A stretch of DNA of 64,000 nt from Allygus modestus (taxonomy: Eukaryota; Arthropoda; Insecta; Hemiptera; Cicadellidae): contig OY776117.1 of assembly GCA_963675035.1 (NCBI GenBank), positions 67,237,754-67,301,753 of the forward strand, written 5' to 3'. Below are positions 13,076 through 26,059 of this stretch, piece by piece; the stretch's first letter is position 1; every line of letters starts with the position of its first letter. The translations under genes were made by a program, and so were the position numbers. A model generated the notes under the pieces. It was given only the letters and a program-made list of their open reading frames with translations, made no database searches and had not been told where the DNA came from.

Positions 13076-14449
13076 TATAATTAATATGGGAATGGTTTTT
13101 AAACATTGCAGCATTAAAATTAGTTTTTATAGAATGAACTCGCTAATTCAAACAAATAACTTAATCTGAACACTCATTAAATTAAGTCTATTTGTCTTAT
13201 GAGTATAACACCATTAGTTTTTAGAATGGTGAGGAATTGTAACGCGTTATTTTGAAACCCTTACTTTTTACCCCCTCGATATTACTCTCTTGAGGTATGG
13301 CAAGACCTGTTTTTAAATTAAGAATAAGCTTTGAACTTAACTGTTACAAAAATAAGTTTTCGAACTAAAGAGTCGTAAATCTGAACTAGATACAAACACA
13401 ACTTTCTTGTGACGTGGTGTTTTAGGATCCTTAAGCAATTTGAAGTTAAACATCCCTGTAATAAAGTTAATCATCTGCGGACGACAGCTTTGAACTATTC
13501 CACTAATTCTGCTTTTCCTTTTTACGTGGAATAATGTTATCCTTAAAGTTTAGTAACCTGGAATTTTTATATAAATTACTCAGTGGCTTTTTCTTGTGCA
13601 GTGGTTTCAAAGCAGTTAACTAAAGCATTTAGGATCATTTAAGTTTTATAAAACGGTTTGTTTTATTTATAAATGCAGTAATTTTCAATTACATTTCAAC
13701 TATGTCTTTATCATCAAGTAATTATAAATCTTAAATAAACATTTGCACATAAAATATGTTCCCGTTCTTACATTTTTTATGGTTAAAGATTTTTCAAAGC
13801 CTTTGGATTAGACACTAACAAAACTGTAGACGGTAACATATAATGTATATTCAAATTTTGTGCATTAATCACCTTTATTTAAAGGTTTGTAATAATCTGA
13901 AGTAAAAAACCATGGTGTTTAAATTATGTATTATATGAGGTATTAGGGGTGCAGTTAAATCAATCTAAAAACATACAGGGTGTTGAAAAAGTCTGATTAC
14001 AGCACAATGTGTTTTGAACCACTCTATGAAAAGCAATACAATTTGGCATAAAGAAACCTCAATTTTTCCCGTGTATCTATCAATTTCCCGGAACCTCAGA
14101 AGTACTTAAGAGAACTAATTACGTGATAAAAGGTGAATTGCACATTCAATTGTATATCCTTACGCTAGAACACACTACCCAACCAAGCCAAAAATGGCAG
14201 CTAATCAACGTTTCTATTAACATTCAAATAGGTACAATTTTGTAAAGCCAATTTGTTACATTAGATAAGAAATAGGTTCTAGATAGAGATTCTCGTTATT
14301 TTACTGGTGAATATATAACCGTTAATAATTTTTTTTAAAATTCCTAATCCTATACTAAATGCATAATAAAACCAGCAGAGGAAATTTGGGAGAACCCAAT
14401 AAATATTTAATAAAAATTTGTCACAGCTTAGACCGAATTAATTATTCAC
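13076..14449. other. Non-coding segment shared by both arms and the tandem unit
   Basis: This segment matches 55490-56950 in reverse complement. Its part at 13370-13620 also matches 24275-24530 in the same orientation, marking the older tandem unit. At 13972 a TACAGGGTGTTGAAAAAGTC end looks like one terminus of a DNA element; its partner was not found. No ORF of substance and no RNA gene seen. Confidence 0.4.
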
Positions 14450-17400
14450 CATTTATAACAAATATGAGTTTTTTTTGTTGAAAAACGAGTCAAAAACATA
14501 ATTTAAAAATGATTTAATGTCCGAGCGGATGAATTAAATCCAATTAGCTTAGAGTTAATGTGTGTTTTTAAACAAAACGTTAAAGCTTTGTTCCCTTTAA
14601 AACCTTCCAAATTAAGTAATTGTAACATTCAGTGGTGAATAGTCTTTGAGCATCAGTTATTAAAGTCTACCGTTATTAAAGCTTGTAAGTCTACGCTACG
14701 AGCTGAGACTGTAATAACATTCTTTAGCTCGAAATACAAGTTTTTAAAGCGGCTATACTCTTAATTCTATGCAAGTTTAGTTTTTACAAAGCATTTATTT
14801 GTGTTAACATAAAGGTTTAATCATACGAACTATGACACGATACACATTACATCTATATATACATATGTATATATATAAAAAGTATGAAGTATTGCCTTTC
14901 TGCCACATGTAGAGGACAAAGAGAGATTAATTACTGCATTTTATTTTCCACCTGTTGATCACTGTGACAATGTGGTTGTGCATGTGATTAAATGATTGAT
15001 TGAATTTGTTTCTCAATAATACAACCTTGACGTCGGCGATGAATAAACTCTCAAATTTATCCAGCAGTGTAAACAGTTGCGAAATAGAAATAACAGTATT
15101 AAAACCAAGGATTTCATAGTGTAGGGTTCACTGTAAATTTGGTACTGTAGGTCACTAACTGTATTAGCTGAGAATTTAACTTAAAATGGAAAAACAATTT
15201 TGAAATGAGTTAAATTAAAAATGTACTGTACACAAATTGTGTAATTTAATCATAAGTAAATTATTGGGTAGTTAAAAATAAGTGGTTAATTTATATTGTA
15301 AATAAACTGTACAAAAGATATGAAATTAAAAAAAGTTATTTAGAATACTAAAATATTGTTAAGGGAAAAATTCAGCTAAGGAGAAAGCCAAGTCATTGTT
15401 TCTTTACAAAAATGGTTGAGATTTGTGCTTTCAAATATTCTTGATTGGAAGCTGGAGTTGAATGAAATATTTAGAGTCCAGGTATTGTTTTGTTTACTTT
15501 TGGTATTTTAAAATATTTGTTTGTAAAACTTTGCGTATTCTAAAGATGATTAGGTATTAAAACTAATCGTAGATCAGAGGAAAAATATTCTCTTTATTCA
15601 CTCACATTTTGCTTCCTTATATAAATTTTCATTTTTACTAATGAGTAAGGAAAACTTCTAATAAATAACTTATTAACAAAGCTTTCACTGCAATACAATC
15701 CGCGTCATTTTCCTACCACCAAAACTTCGGCCTACGCTCATTGTTAGAAATCTTTTATTATTAATTTGCCGGATAATCAAAACTAACACCGAAAAGTCAC
15801 CTTTAAAAAAATAAATGTTATGTTTTTTCACAGAAATTAATGCAAAACTACTTGAACCGGAAACTTCCAAATAATACTACAACTTTTTTAAATCTTAAAT
15901 TAAACAAAATGTATAGAAAATACCTTATCTCACTATAAGATATTTTATAGTAGTATTTCATTGTGGTATTGGGTGATTTATCTTTTTTCTATTTACCCAT
16001 ACAAGTTTTGGTTTTTAAGGCGTTTCAAAAAATGTCCTCAAAAAATTATCTACTTATTATGCCGTTTAATTTATATTCATTAAATCGTTTTTAGGATTAA
16101 AATATTTTAGAACTCATAGGGTTTATAATACTTTGTTTCTAGTCCTGCCTTCTTTTTGTATTATAAAGTCCTCTCATAAAAAGGCCAAAATATTTTTTAA
16201 GTTTTATTTCTCTATCTTAATTTCAGCCTCAGTGTTTTCACTTATTTTGGGTAAAGGGGGATCTGTCCTCGGAGTCTACTCTTGTTTTTTTTATAACAGG
16301 TTTACTTGTTTTCAAACCGAAATAACAAACATTAATGTAACTTAAAATGTGTAACACAAGTCCCAATATAAATACTTATTACATTTTCGAGTATGCTTCA
16401 ATAAGATTAAGAGCTGAACTTTTAAACGGACTATTTAATTAATATTTGATTTGATCAGATTATAATAAAGAATATTTTAAGCAATAGACCGTTTTGAAAA
16501 ATTGTGGAAAAATTATGTAATACAATTATAGAAACAATTTACAATACCTGTATTCGCTATGTCTGGTAGTAGAAAATATCTAAATTATGAAATATATTGT
16601 AAACCACTGAATAACTATACGTAATTGCACTAATTATATCATATACCATAATTTATAGCTTACTTTAGATATTTAAAAGCTGTTATACACCTTGGCCTTC
16701 TAAGGGGGATGTATTGTAACACATTAGGACCTAAAATATTCAATATTGCCACCTTTAAACCACTTCATTTTCACCTTCAGTAATGAATATTTTAGTAACG
16801 CATTTTAGAGCTGACTTCGGATTAATTATAAATTGTATCGTGTGCCTTTTAATTCCCATAAGTGTACCCTATGTTAGATAATATATTTTAAAAGAGTTTC
16901 CAAATTTTGTGAAAAGAGTATGAATTTTGTGAATTTTGTGTTATCTTTAATAGATAATACGATTTATTAGCACGTTCAATTGTTATATCTGTAAACAAAA
17001 TATTTATTAACTCATTATAAAGGATATTAAGTTAACTAAAAACATTAATAAGTTCTGATTATTATAACCTTAAACCTTAAACATTATAGTGGTTCAAGTA
17101 CATTCATAAGTAAAATAACCGGTTTTTATAACATTTATTTATTTTACATCTTCGGCTGCTGATTTTTGCTGCGGTCGGAAGCAAGTTGACAAAACAGTGC
17201 ATTAAAATTGGCGAAATTATGAAAAGTAAACACTATTCGTTAAAATGTCGAAACTAATTTATGCCACAAGTTATAACCCTAGCATTTAATCATCTATACT
17301 CCTACTATAATACACGTTGTTTACTATACTACATTTTGACTGTGTTTATGTAATTGTATATGTGCTCGGTTACTACATGTTAGTTTTTAAGTGTCATATA

Positions 17401-18956
17401 ACAAATATGCAATTATGAATGTATACTGTTCAATAATGATCACAATAATTATTAATTTATAAAGATGTTTTTGTTCCATATATTTTTACAAAATATGACC
17501 AGCTAGAATTGCAAACTTCATCTAACTACTTGGAAACTCCAGCCTCTAACTCCAGTTTACAATGAGAACTTCCAGCCAATCCAGTCCCATCTGCGGTGAT
17601 TTTCGCTTTAATCTTCTTCGAAACGTCACTTTTAGTAGTATTTAGCCTCTGCATGGCTACAACAATAAGAAAACTTGACGACCAACTTAAATCAACATTG
17701 CAGCAAAGTCCAGAGCTTCGCAAAAACCACCTTTTAGACTTGTGATGATTAAATAACAAAACAAAATATTCATACTTAAATTTTGATCACCAATCCATAA
17801 ACGAATTAGAACATCCTATGTATTACACACAATTTTAGTTTCAATGGGTCAGGCTGGTTTTATTTGTGTTTTTTGTGAAAGATCATTTTTTGTAAAGACA
17901 AAATAAATAAATATTTATGTATACCTATTATTTATTGCCTTAGTGTACATGGGATTTTATTTTATTTTTTACTTTTAAAAAAGTGCCTTACATAATACAA
18001 AAATTAAAAAGGAGACATTAACATGCAGGATATTTCAACCAGGCAAATCACGTAGCATAAATATGAACATGAAACTAAATGTGGCGTTATTTGTCTGAAA
18101 CATGTGTTATACATGTATTATTAATTTCTTTGCCAAGAATAGAATCTAGTTTTTTAAACCCATGAACAACCTTAATGCAAATTTAAGTTTATTCAGTTTT
18201 GTTAATCAAACACCAGTAAAATTAAATATGTATTAAAGACTGCGCAAGTAAACCTTATTTATTTATTTATTTTTGAACGGTTTCACCATTCTTGTATAAG
18301 ATTCATACAAAACAAGGTAACACAACCTGTGATAATGAGTGTTTTGAGGGTAATAATTACATAAACCGCTCACTAGTTTTTTTTATTGGTAATTTCGTTA
18401 AGTAAGGGACTTATTTTAAAAAAAAAGTATGTGACGAGTAAAGGGTTGAGATCCAACCTAGATACTAGTTTTCTCCTGTTAAGATAAAAGCTGTTCATGT
18501 GACTACCCAATTTTCGACCGTCTAAACCTAGTTGAAGAACAACGTAATTGTTAGAAGTAAAATCTTTAATAAGGGGCAACTCCTCATTTTCAATTTGCCC
18601 CTAACCTTGTGAAACAATTATACCAAAGTAACAATTCCAGACGCGGTAGGTCATTGGACGTGGCCGGCTCGACCCCGGTCCCGGCCGATTCCTGTAGGAT
18701 CATGAGCGGTCACCTCTGGCTTGCCCAAGCAACTACTGCCGTTACGGTACCTCGCTGTCTTTAGTTCACCGCAGGTCAAAGCCTATGGTGACGGGTAATT
18801 GAGTTTTTTTTTTAAAAAAAAGGTTGTCTACCAGACTGGAGAAAAAGCTATGAACGTTCGTCTCATAACTATCGCCTATTACTAAAAGCCGTCGTTTATT
18901 AAATCGTGGTTTGATAAAAGAACTGAATTTATAATCATATGAGCTCTTTAATAATT

Positions 18957-19055
18957 TCAAAGATGACGTGAAATGTTTTCGGAATCCAATAACAAGTTCT
19001 GACCACATAGCACTTTCCTGACCGACTCTCTCACGAGCTTAATGTCAGTGAGAAT
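18957..19055 (-). pseudogene. Degraded gustatory-receptor-like exon
   Basis: Read on the minus strand from 19055, the frame keeps the core TDIK..RESVRKV...QNLLLDSEN of the intact-looking exon at 31323-31460. It then diverges and meets a stop at 18957-18959, where the other copies continue to a ...LNKFSSQF segment. The flanking DNA is also paralogous. This is a decayed second copy in the older tandem unit. The receptor assignment rests on pattern only. Confidence 0.4.
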
Positions 19056-19761
19056 TTTACTTAACCATTCACATTTTACCATAAATAAAATAAAATCCTT
19101 ATTAAAGCTAATTAACTACTTTGGCAGTTTAGTCAAAATTAAAACTTGTTTAAAAGAGTTAAAAATTAAACTATTGCCGTATGTGTATTACTGTTATAAC
19201 GTTTTCCTAATAACTAAATCATAACAATGTATATAGTATCTCAGTGTTATGTTTACAACAATATAGTTTTAAAACTATTCCATTCCTGTTATTTATATTC
19301 TTTAACGGTCAAAAAACGTATTAAGACCGAATCGGAAGGAGGATTTGTTTATGGTAGAATTATTGTTTGTATTATGAAACGTTGTACGCCTTTAAATCCG
19401 TAAGAAATAACTCACTTTAAGATGTTAGGAATGTTAAGCTGTGTAAATTACAAAAGATCAAGTCTCCGATCTGTAATATGTATCAATATATCAGCAAATT
19501 AAAAAATTAGTGCCTCTTAACATTTATAATGGCGTGATCAAGTGTTATTAGTACATGGTGTTTGGCAAAAGTAATCATTTTGTAGACAATAACCTGATGT
19601 CTACATTGTTAGACAATAAAGTTAGCGGTCTAATAACTCTAATAAAAGAGGAGTAAATCAAAAATTCACAAAAGACCGTTAGAAAGCAACGGCAGGTCTT
19701 TGGGTAGTCGACGTAAATCACAACTACTGGATGGGTGATGTGTTACTTATTTTATATAAGG

Positions 19762-20630
19762 GTGTCTAGCCTAAAGTGTTCCAATAGCTATATATGTTTT
19801 TAATGTTATATCTGATGATTAAAAATCTCTCTTTTGGGAGACCCCTACCCATTTTTAAGCTACGTTTTTAGGTGCTATCCAATTAAAAAAATAAAAACTG
19901 CACCATTTCTATAATATAGCAGCCAATTTCAAATTTTCTTTTAGAATACCACTAATGTTATTGTTTCAACGGGTAGAACCTTAACCGTTCACCTTCCAGA
20001 TCTATTTATCGCAACATTTTACTGTTTATAGCGTTGAGTAGCTCACAGTATGTGTAACCCCAAAGGCTGAATGATTAGGTTTAGGAAAGAAACACCACGA
20101 ATAAAAACATTTTAAAATTATATTTTCTATTCCATTAAACAATAAAATTGGGGTATTCCATTTTCAAAAATTGTTTCCATCTTTTTTCCAACATGGTATC
20201 CAATTTAATATTTTCTTGTTAAAAATACCTCATTTTCTTCTTAGTTTCGGTAGGAAATGACATTAAAAGAATTATTCTTGGACTTTTTCCCTTAACCTAG
20301 CCGTTCGGCCGCCTAAGCTACACAAAATATGAGCTACTCGATGTTGAACCAGTAAAATTCACTTGAATTAGTAGCTCCGTAAGGTGAACGGTTTAGTTTA
20401 GGGAATATACACCAGGAATAAAAACGTTTTAAAATTACATTTTCTACCCGATATATCAATAAAGTTAAAAGTATTCAATAGTAAAGTTTGAAGTTAGCCA
20501 CTGTATTTGAAAAACAGGACGTGTTTTTATACGATAGCACCTCAAAACGTGTTTTAAAAAAGTTATGAAGATTTCTATCAGATATAAAATTAAAAAGTCA
20601 GCTACTGGAACAATTTAGGCTCGACACATG
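19762..20630. mobile_element. Complex foldback element
   Basis: The ends are inverted copies: gtgtctagcctaaagtgttc at about 19762 and its counterpart gtgtcgagcctaaattgttc read inward from 20630, continuing through gttatatctgatgattaa-like sequence. Inside are further direct repeats (cacgaataaaaacattttaa near 20096 against caggaataaaaacgttttaa near 20412) and inverted pieces (gttgagtagctcac against gagctactcgatgttg). No ORF. Target duplication unclear. Confidence 0.55.
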
Positions 20631-21469
20631 AATGTCACATAAAGGCAGGAAAGTATGAAAAATTGTGTTAATGTTTTTTACTAAATTTAGTTTTTTGACT
20701 AACGACGAATCTGACAAAGTACTACAAAAATTGTGTTAGTTATTTAATCTGCAACTCAAAAGTAACTGATGACAGAGAGGTGCGGTTTAGTGGGTCATGA
20801 ATATTTTATACCCTAATGTGTTGGAACACAAATTCGTTTAAAAGGACTGTTGCGTAAAACAACCACCAGGACTTAATAAGTATTATCACCTTGGGCTGCA
20901 TAACCGCATTAGTCTAAAAACACTTTTGTTGTGTTAGGGTACTCTAATAATATAAAATTGTTAATTTTACTTAAAATGTAAATAAAACGTTCTCGACAAG
21001 AGTAATCTCTAGAGAAGCTATACATCTTTTAAATATTATTATTTTTGTGTTACTTAAATTATTAAACTAAAAATCTAAAATCTAGGAGATGCAGATTGTC
21101 TTCGTAAGTTCAATTTATTTTTGTTAGTTGTATATCTGTGTAAAATATCAGTAAAAACCATCCCTTACTGCGTGCGAGTCCCATTGGCCAAAATTAATAA
21201 AGGTATTAAATGCTTAGGTGCTTAAGATATGGACAATACCAATATAATAACCATTCATCGAAAAACCTGCCAGCTAAAGAATTATTGGGACCAGAGTAAT
21301 CTTGTTCTGTCTGCTAAGTTTGTGAACTTTCGGTCTTTGTTAATGGAACAAAGCAACATTATTAATGGTTTTGACTATATAATTTATTACTGAGTATAAG
21401 GGAAAGTGGGAAATAAATTAACAGAAACTGGCAACAGGATAATGTTCACCCCAATCACAGTACAAATTA

Positions 21470-21500
21470 CGGGTACCTGTTACCTGTTACCTGTTACCTT
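21470..21500 (+). repeat. Heptamer tandem repeat
   Basis: The unit TACCTGT is repeated about three and a half times (ggtacctgttacctgttacc and onward). Simple-sequence tract with no further signal. Confidence 0.7.
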
Positions 21501-21859
21501 CCTTGTTCGTCCCGTAGACCATCTTTTTTATGTTTAATAATTCATTCGTATTCAATATGGGAAGTTTTTTCGGTGGAACTTTTATATTATATTCCCACTA
21601 AACTACGTGGAAAGCTTAGGAAGCTCCAATATCAAACTATATAGACTAATGAGGGCTGACGACAAAATATTTTTTAGCTGTAATCAATAAAACAACAAGG
21701 CTATATTTCAGCGCTTGAGGGAGAGGAGAGTGGAGAGGTTTGAAATTGGGGCTTGCAGTGATATGGTGCGTAGAAAATAAAAAGTAAAGCGTATCATTAA
21801 TCTTATTTTGTAGAAGATAAATAATGTTTTAAAGCATCAGATTTGAATTTTTAGGAAGG

Positions 21860-22130
21860 TAGGAAAGATGAGACAGGGCCTGCAAGTCACCCCAAAACAC
21901 AGAATTATTATTGTTCCACTTGTCCCAGCACTTGAGCTGGGCAACCCCGGGGCGATTCACTCTCCAACCTTCTTGAAGCGAACACCTCTTGGACCAAACA
22001 TGCAAGAACCTCCCCATCCCATCTCAGGGAGCACTCCAACCATCTGCCATCTAGAAACTATGGGTCCTTTCTTCAGGGTGCGGGCGGTTCACCTTGCAGA
22101 AATTCAAGACAGCTAAAGGCACAACAAGAA
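21860..22130. other. GC-rich fragment of unknown origin
   Basis: This patch is clearly more GC-rich than its surroundings and keeps an open frame of 82 codons on the plus strand (21868-22116) and 62 on the minus strand. Neither product has a domain that I recognise. Composition suggests a fragment of a retrotransposon or of a host exon, now isolated. No element ends are visible. Confidence 0.25.
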
Positions 22131-23239
22131 CAACAGAGAGGCAAGGAAGATGCATTAATTCTTCCAAGACATAATCCTTCTCCAACTGGCGTCAGTCTAC
22201 TTCAAACTAGTCAGTTTTGTTCAGGTATGATGTATAACTAGTTTCTTTGTTTTTGATGTTTGTTTATATACTGTGCACGTTATACAAAATGTTTGTTGGA
22301 ACGTCATATCTTTAAGGGACTTTTTTTAACTGAGCCTTGTTAAGGAAATGCTTGTCAAATTAAATGGACTCATATTTTGCAAGGCAAAACCAATTGCTAC
22401 CTGCAGGTTTGAGAATTACTTATTATATCATATGAGTTGTAAAATGCGTTTGTGACGTGAATTTACTTCTTCGTTTTACTTTGTATATAAATACGATGAT
22501 CATTGAGTGAAAAAGACGTTCAGAATAAACTTGACAAATTTTTTGAATACGCTTTACGACTAAACCCTGCAGAAGGTCGGTAAGTTATCCACTACTTCAA
22601 GAAGTACTCAAATGAAGTACGCACATTATTAGCACATTTTCACAATAACTCTTTTTGAATATCTATCGATAGAATTAATTGGTATAGATTATGCTTATTT
22701 AATGCTCTTTACCGAAGTATAAGATATTTAGATTAATGTTAAAAGGTTTTTTCACCCCAAATTTTAACTTGAACAAAGATCAAAGAACATTTAAAACTAC
22801 TGTAAAACAAAAATGAAAATCTTCCCTGACAGCTACAGCATTCGATGTTCACTTAAGTCCTAATTTTTAATCTCTTTAATAAAACTGTGATTGATTAAAA
22901 CAAACACAATACAGAAATAAACCAGTATATAACAAATTGGTTTAGTTCTCAAGCGATGTAGAGTGATTTATGGAGCAATACGCTGAATTGACACTTTTGT
23001 AAAAGGAAATTGAAATCTGTCATGATTTATACTTCTGGCTTTTGTAAACCCGTAAGTTGACGTTGACTCAAGTTACACTATTACCTTCAGGTAATTTTAT
23101 CGCTTGGTAAAACAAATGTTCAAAATGTCTACTTATTTCAGATTATATTTTGTTGATAAGTATTTTAATTAATTAATTAGACTACTAGTAAAATATAACA
23201 TTATTTTGCTTAGCATATTTTTCAATTTATTTTTGTTTT

Positions 23240-24030
23240 GGTACATATATAAATATATATGTGTGTTTTTGCACTCTAGTGGGCGCAATTTTTTGTCCGA
23301 TTTACTTCAAATTTGGTAGGGACGTTCCTTTCTGTAATCAGTTGGACATGTTCATTGGGCAAAACAAGCGGAAAACTTTAACCCCCTTTTTTGGGGATTA
23401 TATTCTTTCAAATTTCGAGTTTTCGGGCCTAAAAAGGGTCAGAAAAGCCCCGGACGTACAATTAGTGCTTATATTAAGATGGCAATTAGTAAAGCGAAAG
23501 TTTTAAGCCCTCGCTCGTCATTCTAGCATAAATATTAACCGAGTTATTAAAGAAAATGTACATCGGCTAAACACAGTACGTTGTCTTATGGGGTTTTTAC
23601 ATTAGAAAAGCATGTTATTCATTTGTTGGTGTATTGATACAAATACATCCCCAGTAACCTCGCGCTTACTTTCAAGCCTGAAAGGACCTTCTCCTAACCT
23701 TATAATGCGCTAAATTGTATTCCTAGCATTGCAGTTAAATGAAACCAGGAGCATCAGAACAGCCAAAAAATCAATGTTTTCAGATTTCAATAAAATTGGA
23801 ATAAATTTATGTTTTTATGTGTTTTGAGTTTTAAAAGTTTTGTATGTGGAAATTCACTTCCCTCACGTCAGCGTGCTGCGTGCGAACTCGTTTTTGTTTG
23901 AGCTGATGAAAATACAAACAGCTGATCTTGATTCGTAGTACTTCCGAGGGCTAACCACAGAATGCAGCGCACTCAACTGACACAGCGTTTCTACATCATT
24001 CGCAGGGCGAAGCCTGCGGCTAACACCTAG
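23240..24030 (+). mobile_element. Helitron, left-arm copy
   Basis: The 3' end is diagnostic: hairpin cgcagggcgaagcctgcg at about 24001-24018, then CTAG at 24027-24030 followed by T. The proposed 5' edge near 23240 (tacatatataaatatat) is a guess. A frame at 23261-23506 and its mirror at 54834-55133 read through the phrase gatttacttcaaatttggta common to many repeats here, and I do not regard it as a gene. Confidence 0.55.
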
Positions 24031-25364
24031 TATATTTATAGTTACCAGTAAAATTGTTTATGAACGTATTTACTGCAAAGGTAAACTTGATAAGCCAAAC
24101 AATGAACTTATCAAATGTTATACTCTTTTAATTATTTCGTTAAAAGTAACCGTGGGCTGAAAAACGCTTTTCAAAAATTATATCAAATTCTACATTTAAC
24201 ATGGAAACCTCCTTTTAAAGCGAATGCTATGATATAAACATAACTCTCATAAAACATGTATTTCAGAAGAATCAGCCGTAAATCTGAATTAGATACAAAC
24301 AAAACTTTCTTGTAAAATGGTGTTTCAAGTCCCTTGAACAGTTTCAAACGTTAAACATCTTTTGAAGTAAAAAAGTAAATCATCTGCGCACGACAGCTTT
24401 GAACTCTTCCATTACTTTTGCTTCTCCTTTTTAAGCTGAAAAATGTTATCGTTAAAGGTAAGTGGTCTTGTTTTACTTTTTATAAATTACTCGGTGACTT
24501 CTTCTTGTTCAGTGGTTTAAAAGTTGTTAATTTATGCTTTGAGTAGATATTTTACCTTAGTCAGTTATTACATCAAACGTTTTAACTCAGACTGGTTGAA
24601 TTTAACATAAAAATGAGTGTGTTAAAGTTGTATGTTAATTTTTTCCAACAAACGCGTTTTCTAATCTTAAATTAACTTGTGGAGGTAATGAGATTTTAAC
24701 GTGCTTATATTATTCGATAAAAGTTTTATTATTATTCGAACTTTGGAATTATTTTTACTTAAGAGAATTACCAATATTTTAAAACGCAGCATATGAAGTT
24801 GTAGGTTCAGTATAGCTGTGCATGGCTCACCATGCTATAATATGTGTCTTTTCTTCAAACCCTTCAAAGCTGAACCGGTACAAAGATTTCATTTTAGCTT
24901 TTGTATTATTGAAAAAGTATCAGTAAACATTATAAAATTAAAATCTACAAGTAATTTATAAGAAGCTTTTAGATCATAATAGTGAATACGGATTAATAAA
25001 CATATTTTGCAAAATAAGTCTTTATACGACGGCTATAAAAGATGTGCTTTGTGTGTAGGGTAAAATACTTTATAAAAATAATATTCTTTCACTCTATGTG
25101 TTGTTACATATTTTTTCACTAATCCGTATTTGAAGTTATGTTAATTTAATTTCTACACCAATGTGAAAATTACCTATTATTTATTCTCATTTATTTTGTG
25201 TTTTATTAAACACAGCGTCTTTCCTTCCTCTCTCTCCACTCATAAACCAATTACAGCTCATATATTCAGCACCCGAGTATTTGCATCAAATGGGTACATA
25301 TCAAATCGGTATGCAAAAAAATTAAAAAAATTGTGAATTGGTATGGGTACAAATCAAACGGGTA

Positions 25365-26050
25365 TCGGTATCAAATAAAAAAACTCTTTATTCGCAAAAC
25401 AACAAGATTTGTAATGGCGTCAATACAATTTTAAAACAACAGTTTAAATCACTACAATGGAAGAATGTCTCTCCATCGTAGAAACTCGTCCACGGAGTAG
25501 AAGGGGTTCTTCGTCAGCCCCTTGCTGAGGGCTGTCTTCAGTTTTTTCCCTGTTTGGCTCCTCATGTCCTCCGGAAGCAGATTATGGAGTTTCCTGCCGA
25601 TGTATGTTGGCTTCTTATCGTATAGTGTGCTCTGGTGAAGTGGTAGCTGATATCTGGATACATGTCTGGTGTTATGAATATGGATGTCCATTCCTTTTTG
25701 AATGGGTTTCCCGTCCATATGTAGAATCACCTCCCTGATGTAAAGTGCAGCGACTATCATAATGTTCATAATGTGTGTGTAAAGGCTTCTCTATAACTAT
25801 TCCTCCAATCGAGGGCTTTTATAAGTCGGATAGCTCTCTTTTCAAGGAGCAGGATAGATTTAGGTTTCCCGCTGAAGTTCCTCCCCAGACTCCGAGGCCG
25901 TATGTTAAGTGTGACTCAAACAAAGCGTGGTAGGCGTTCTTTGTGTTACCTTCATCACTTGTGTGTTTTATTGTCTTTAGGACATATAAGCTGGTGTTTA
26001 GTTTTCTGGACAAAGTGCTTATGTGTTCGTTCAATCAAGGTATATTACTT
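25365..26050 (-). pseudogene. 3' end of a non-LTR retrotransposon (reverse transcriptase C-terminus), left copy
   Basis: Two minus-strand frames (26034-25819 and 25769-25452) together give the C-terminal end of a jockey/CR1-type ORF2. The first has the post-palm segment with ISTLSRKLN, HALFESHLTYGLGVWG and a basic KREL. The second has the closing part with HNTRH, LPLHQS, YIGRKLHNLLPEDM and FYSVDEFL. These are hallmarks of the region after the reverse transcriptase palm. A frame break separates the halves in both arms. The 3' UTR ends with an aataaag signal near 25390. All of the endonuclease and palm is missing, as in a 5'-truncated insertion. Confidence 0.75.
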
Positions 26051-26059
26051 CCTGGATTA

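Larger units (their letters stand above)
14450..22850. other. Left-arm-only segment (deleted from the right arm)
   Basis: The right arm passes at about 55485-55495 directly from sequence matching 14449 to sequence matching 22850. The left segment holds the rest of the older tandem unit 1 (paralogous points at 15.7, 16.7, 18.1, 19.0 and 19.7 kb). Because the head of that unit survives in both arms, a deletion on the right is simpler than an insertion on the left. Contents: a conserved short frame at 15685-15795, a degraded receptor exon at 18957-19055, a GC-rich patch at 18640-18770, a foldback element at 19762-20630 and a GC-rich retroelement-like piece at 21860-22130. Other parts are AT-rich with no gene seen. 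Confidence 0.7.

Noticed and set aside
18640..18770. An rRNA or tRNA gene in the GC-rich patch
   Set aside because: No pol III boxes or foldable cloverleaf could be found, and the patch matches nothing else in the window.
21868..22116. An 82-codon plus-strand frame as a gene
   Set aside because: Both strands are open here because of base composition. No start context, domain or splice context supports it.
23261..23506. An 81-codon frame conserved in both arms (mirror 54834-55133)
   Set aside because: The arms are near-identical DNA, so conservation of the frame means nothing. The sequence is the body of a Helitron with a phrase common in other non-coding repeats.
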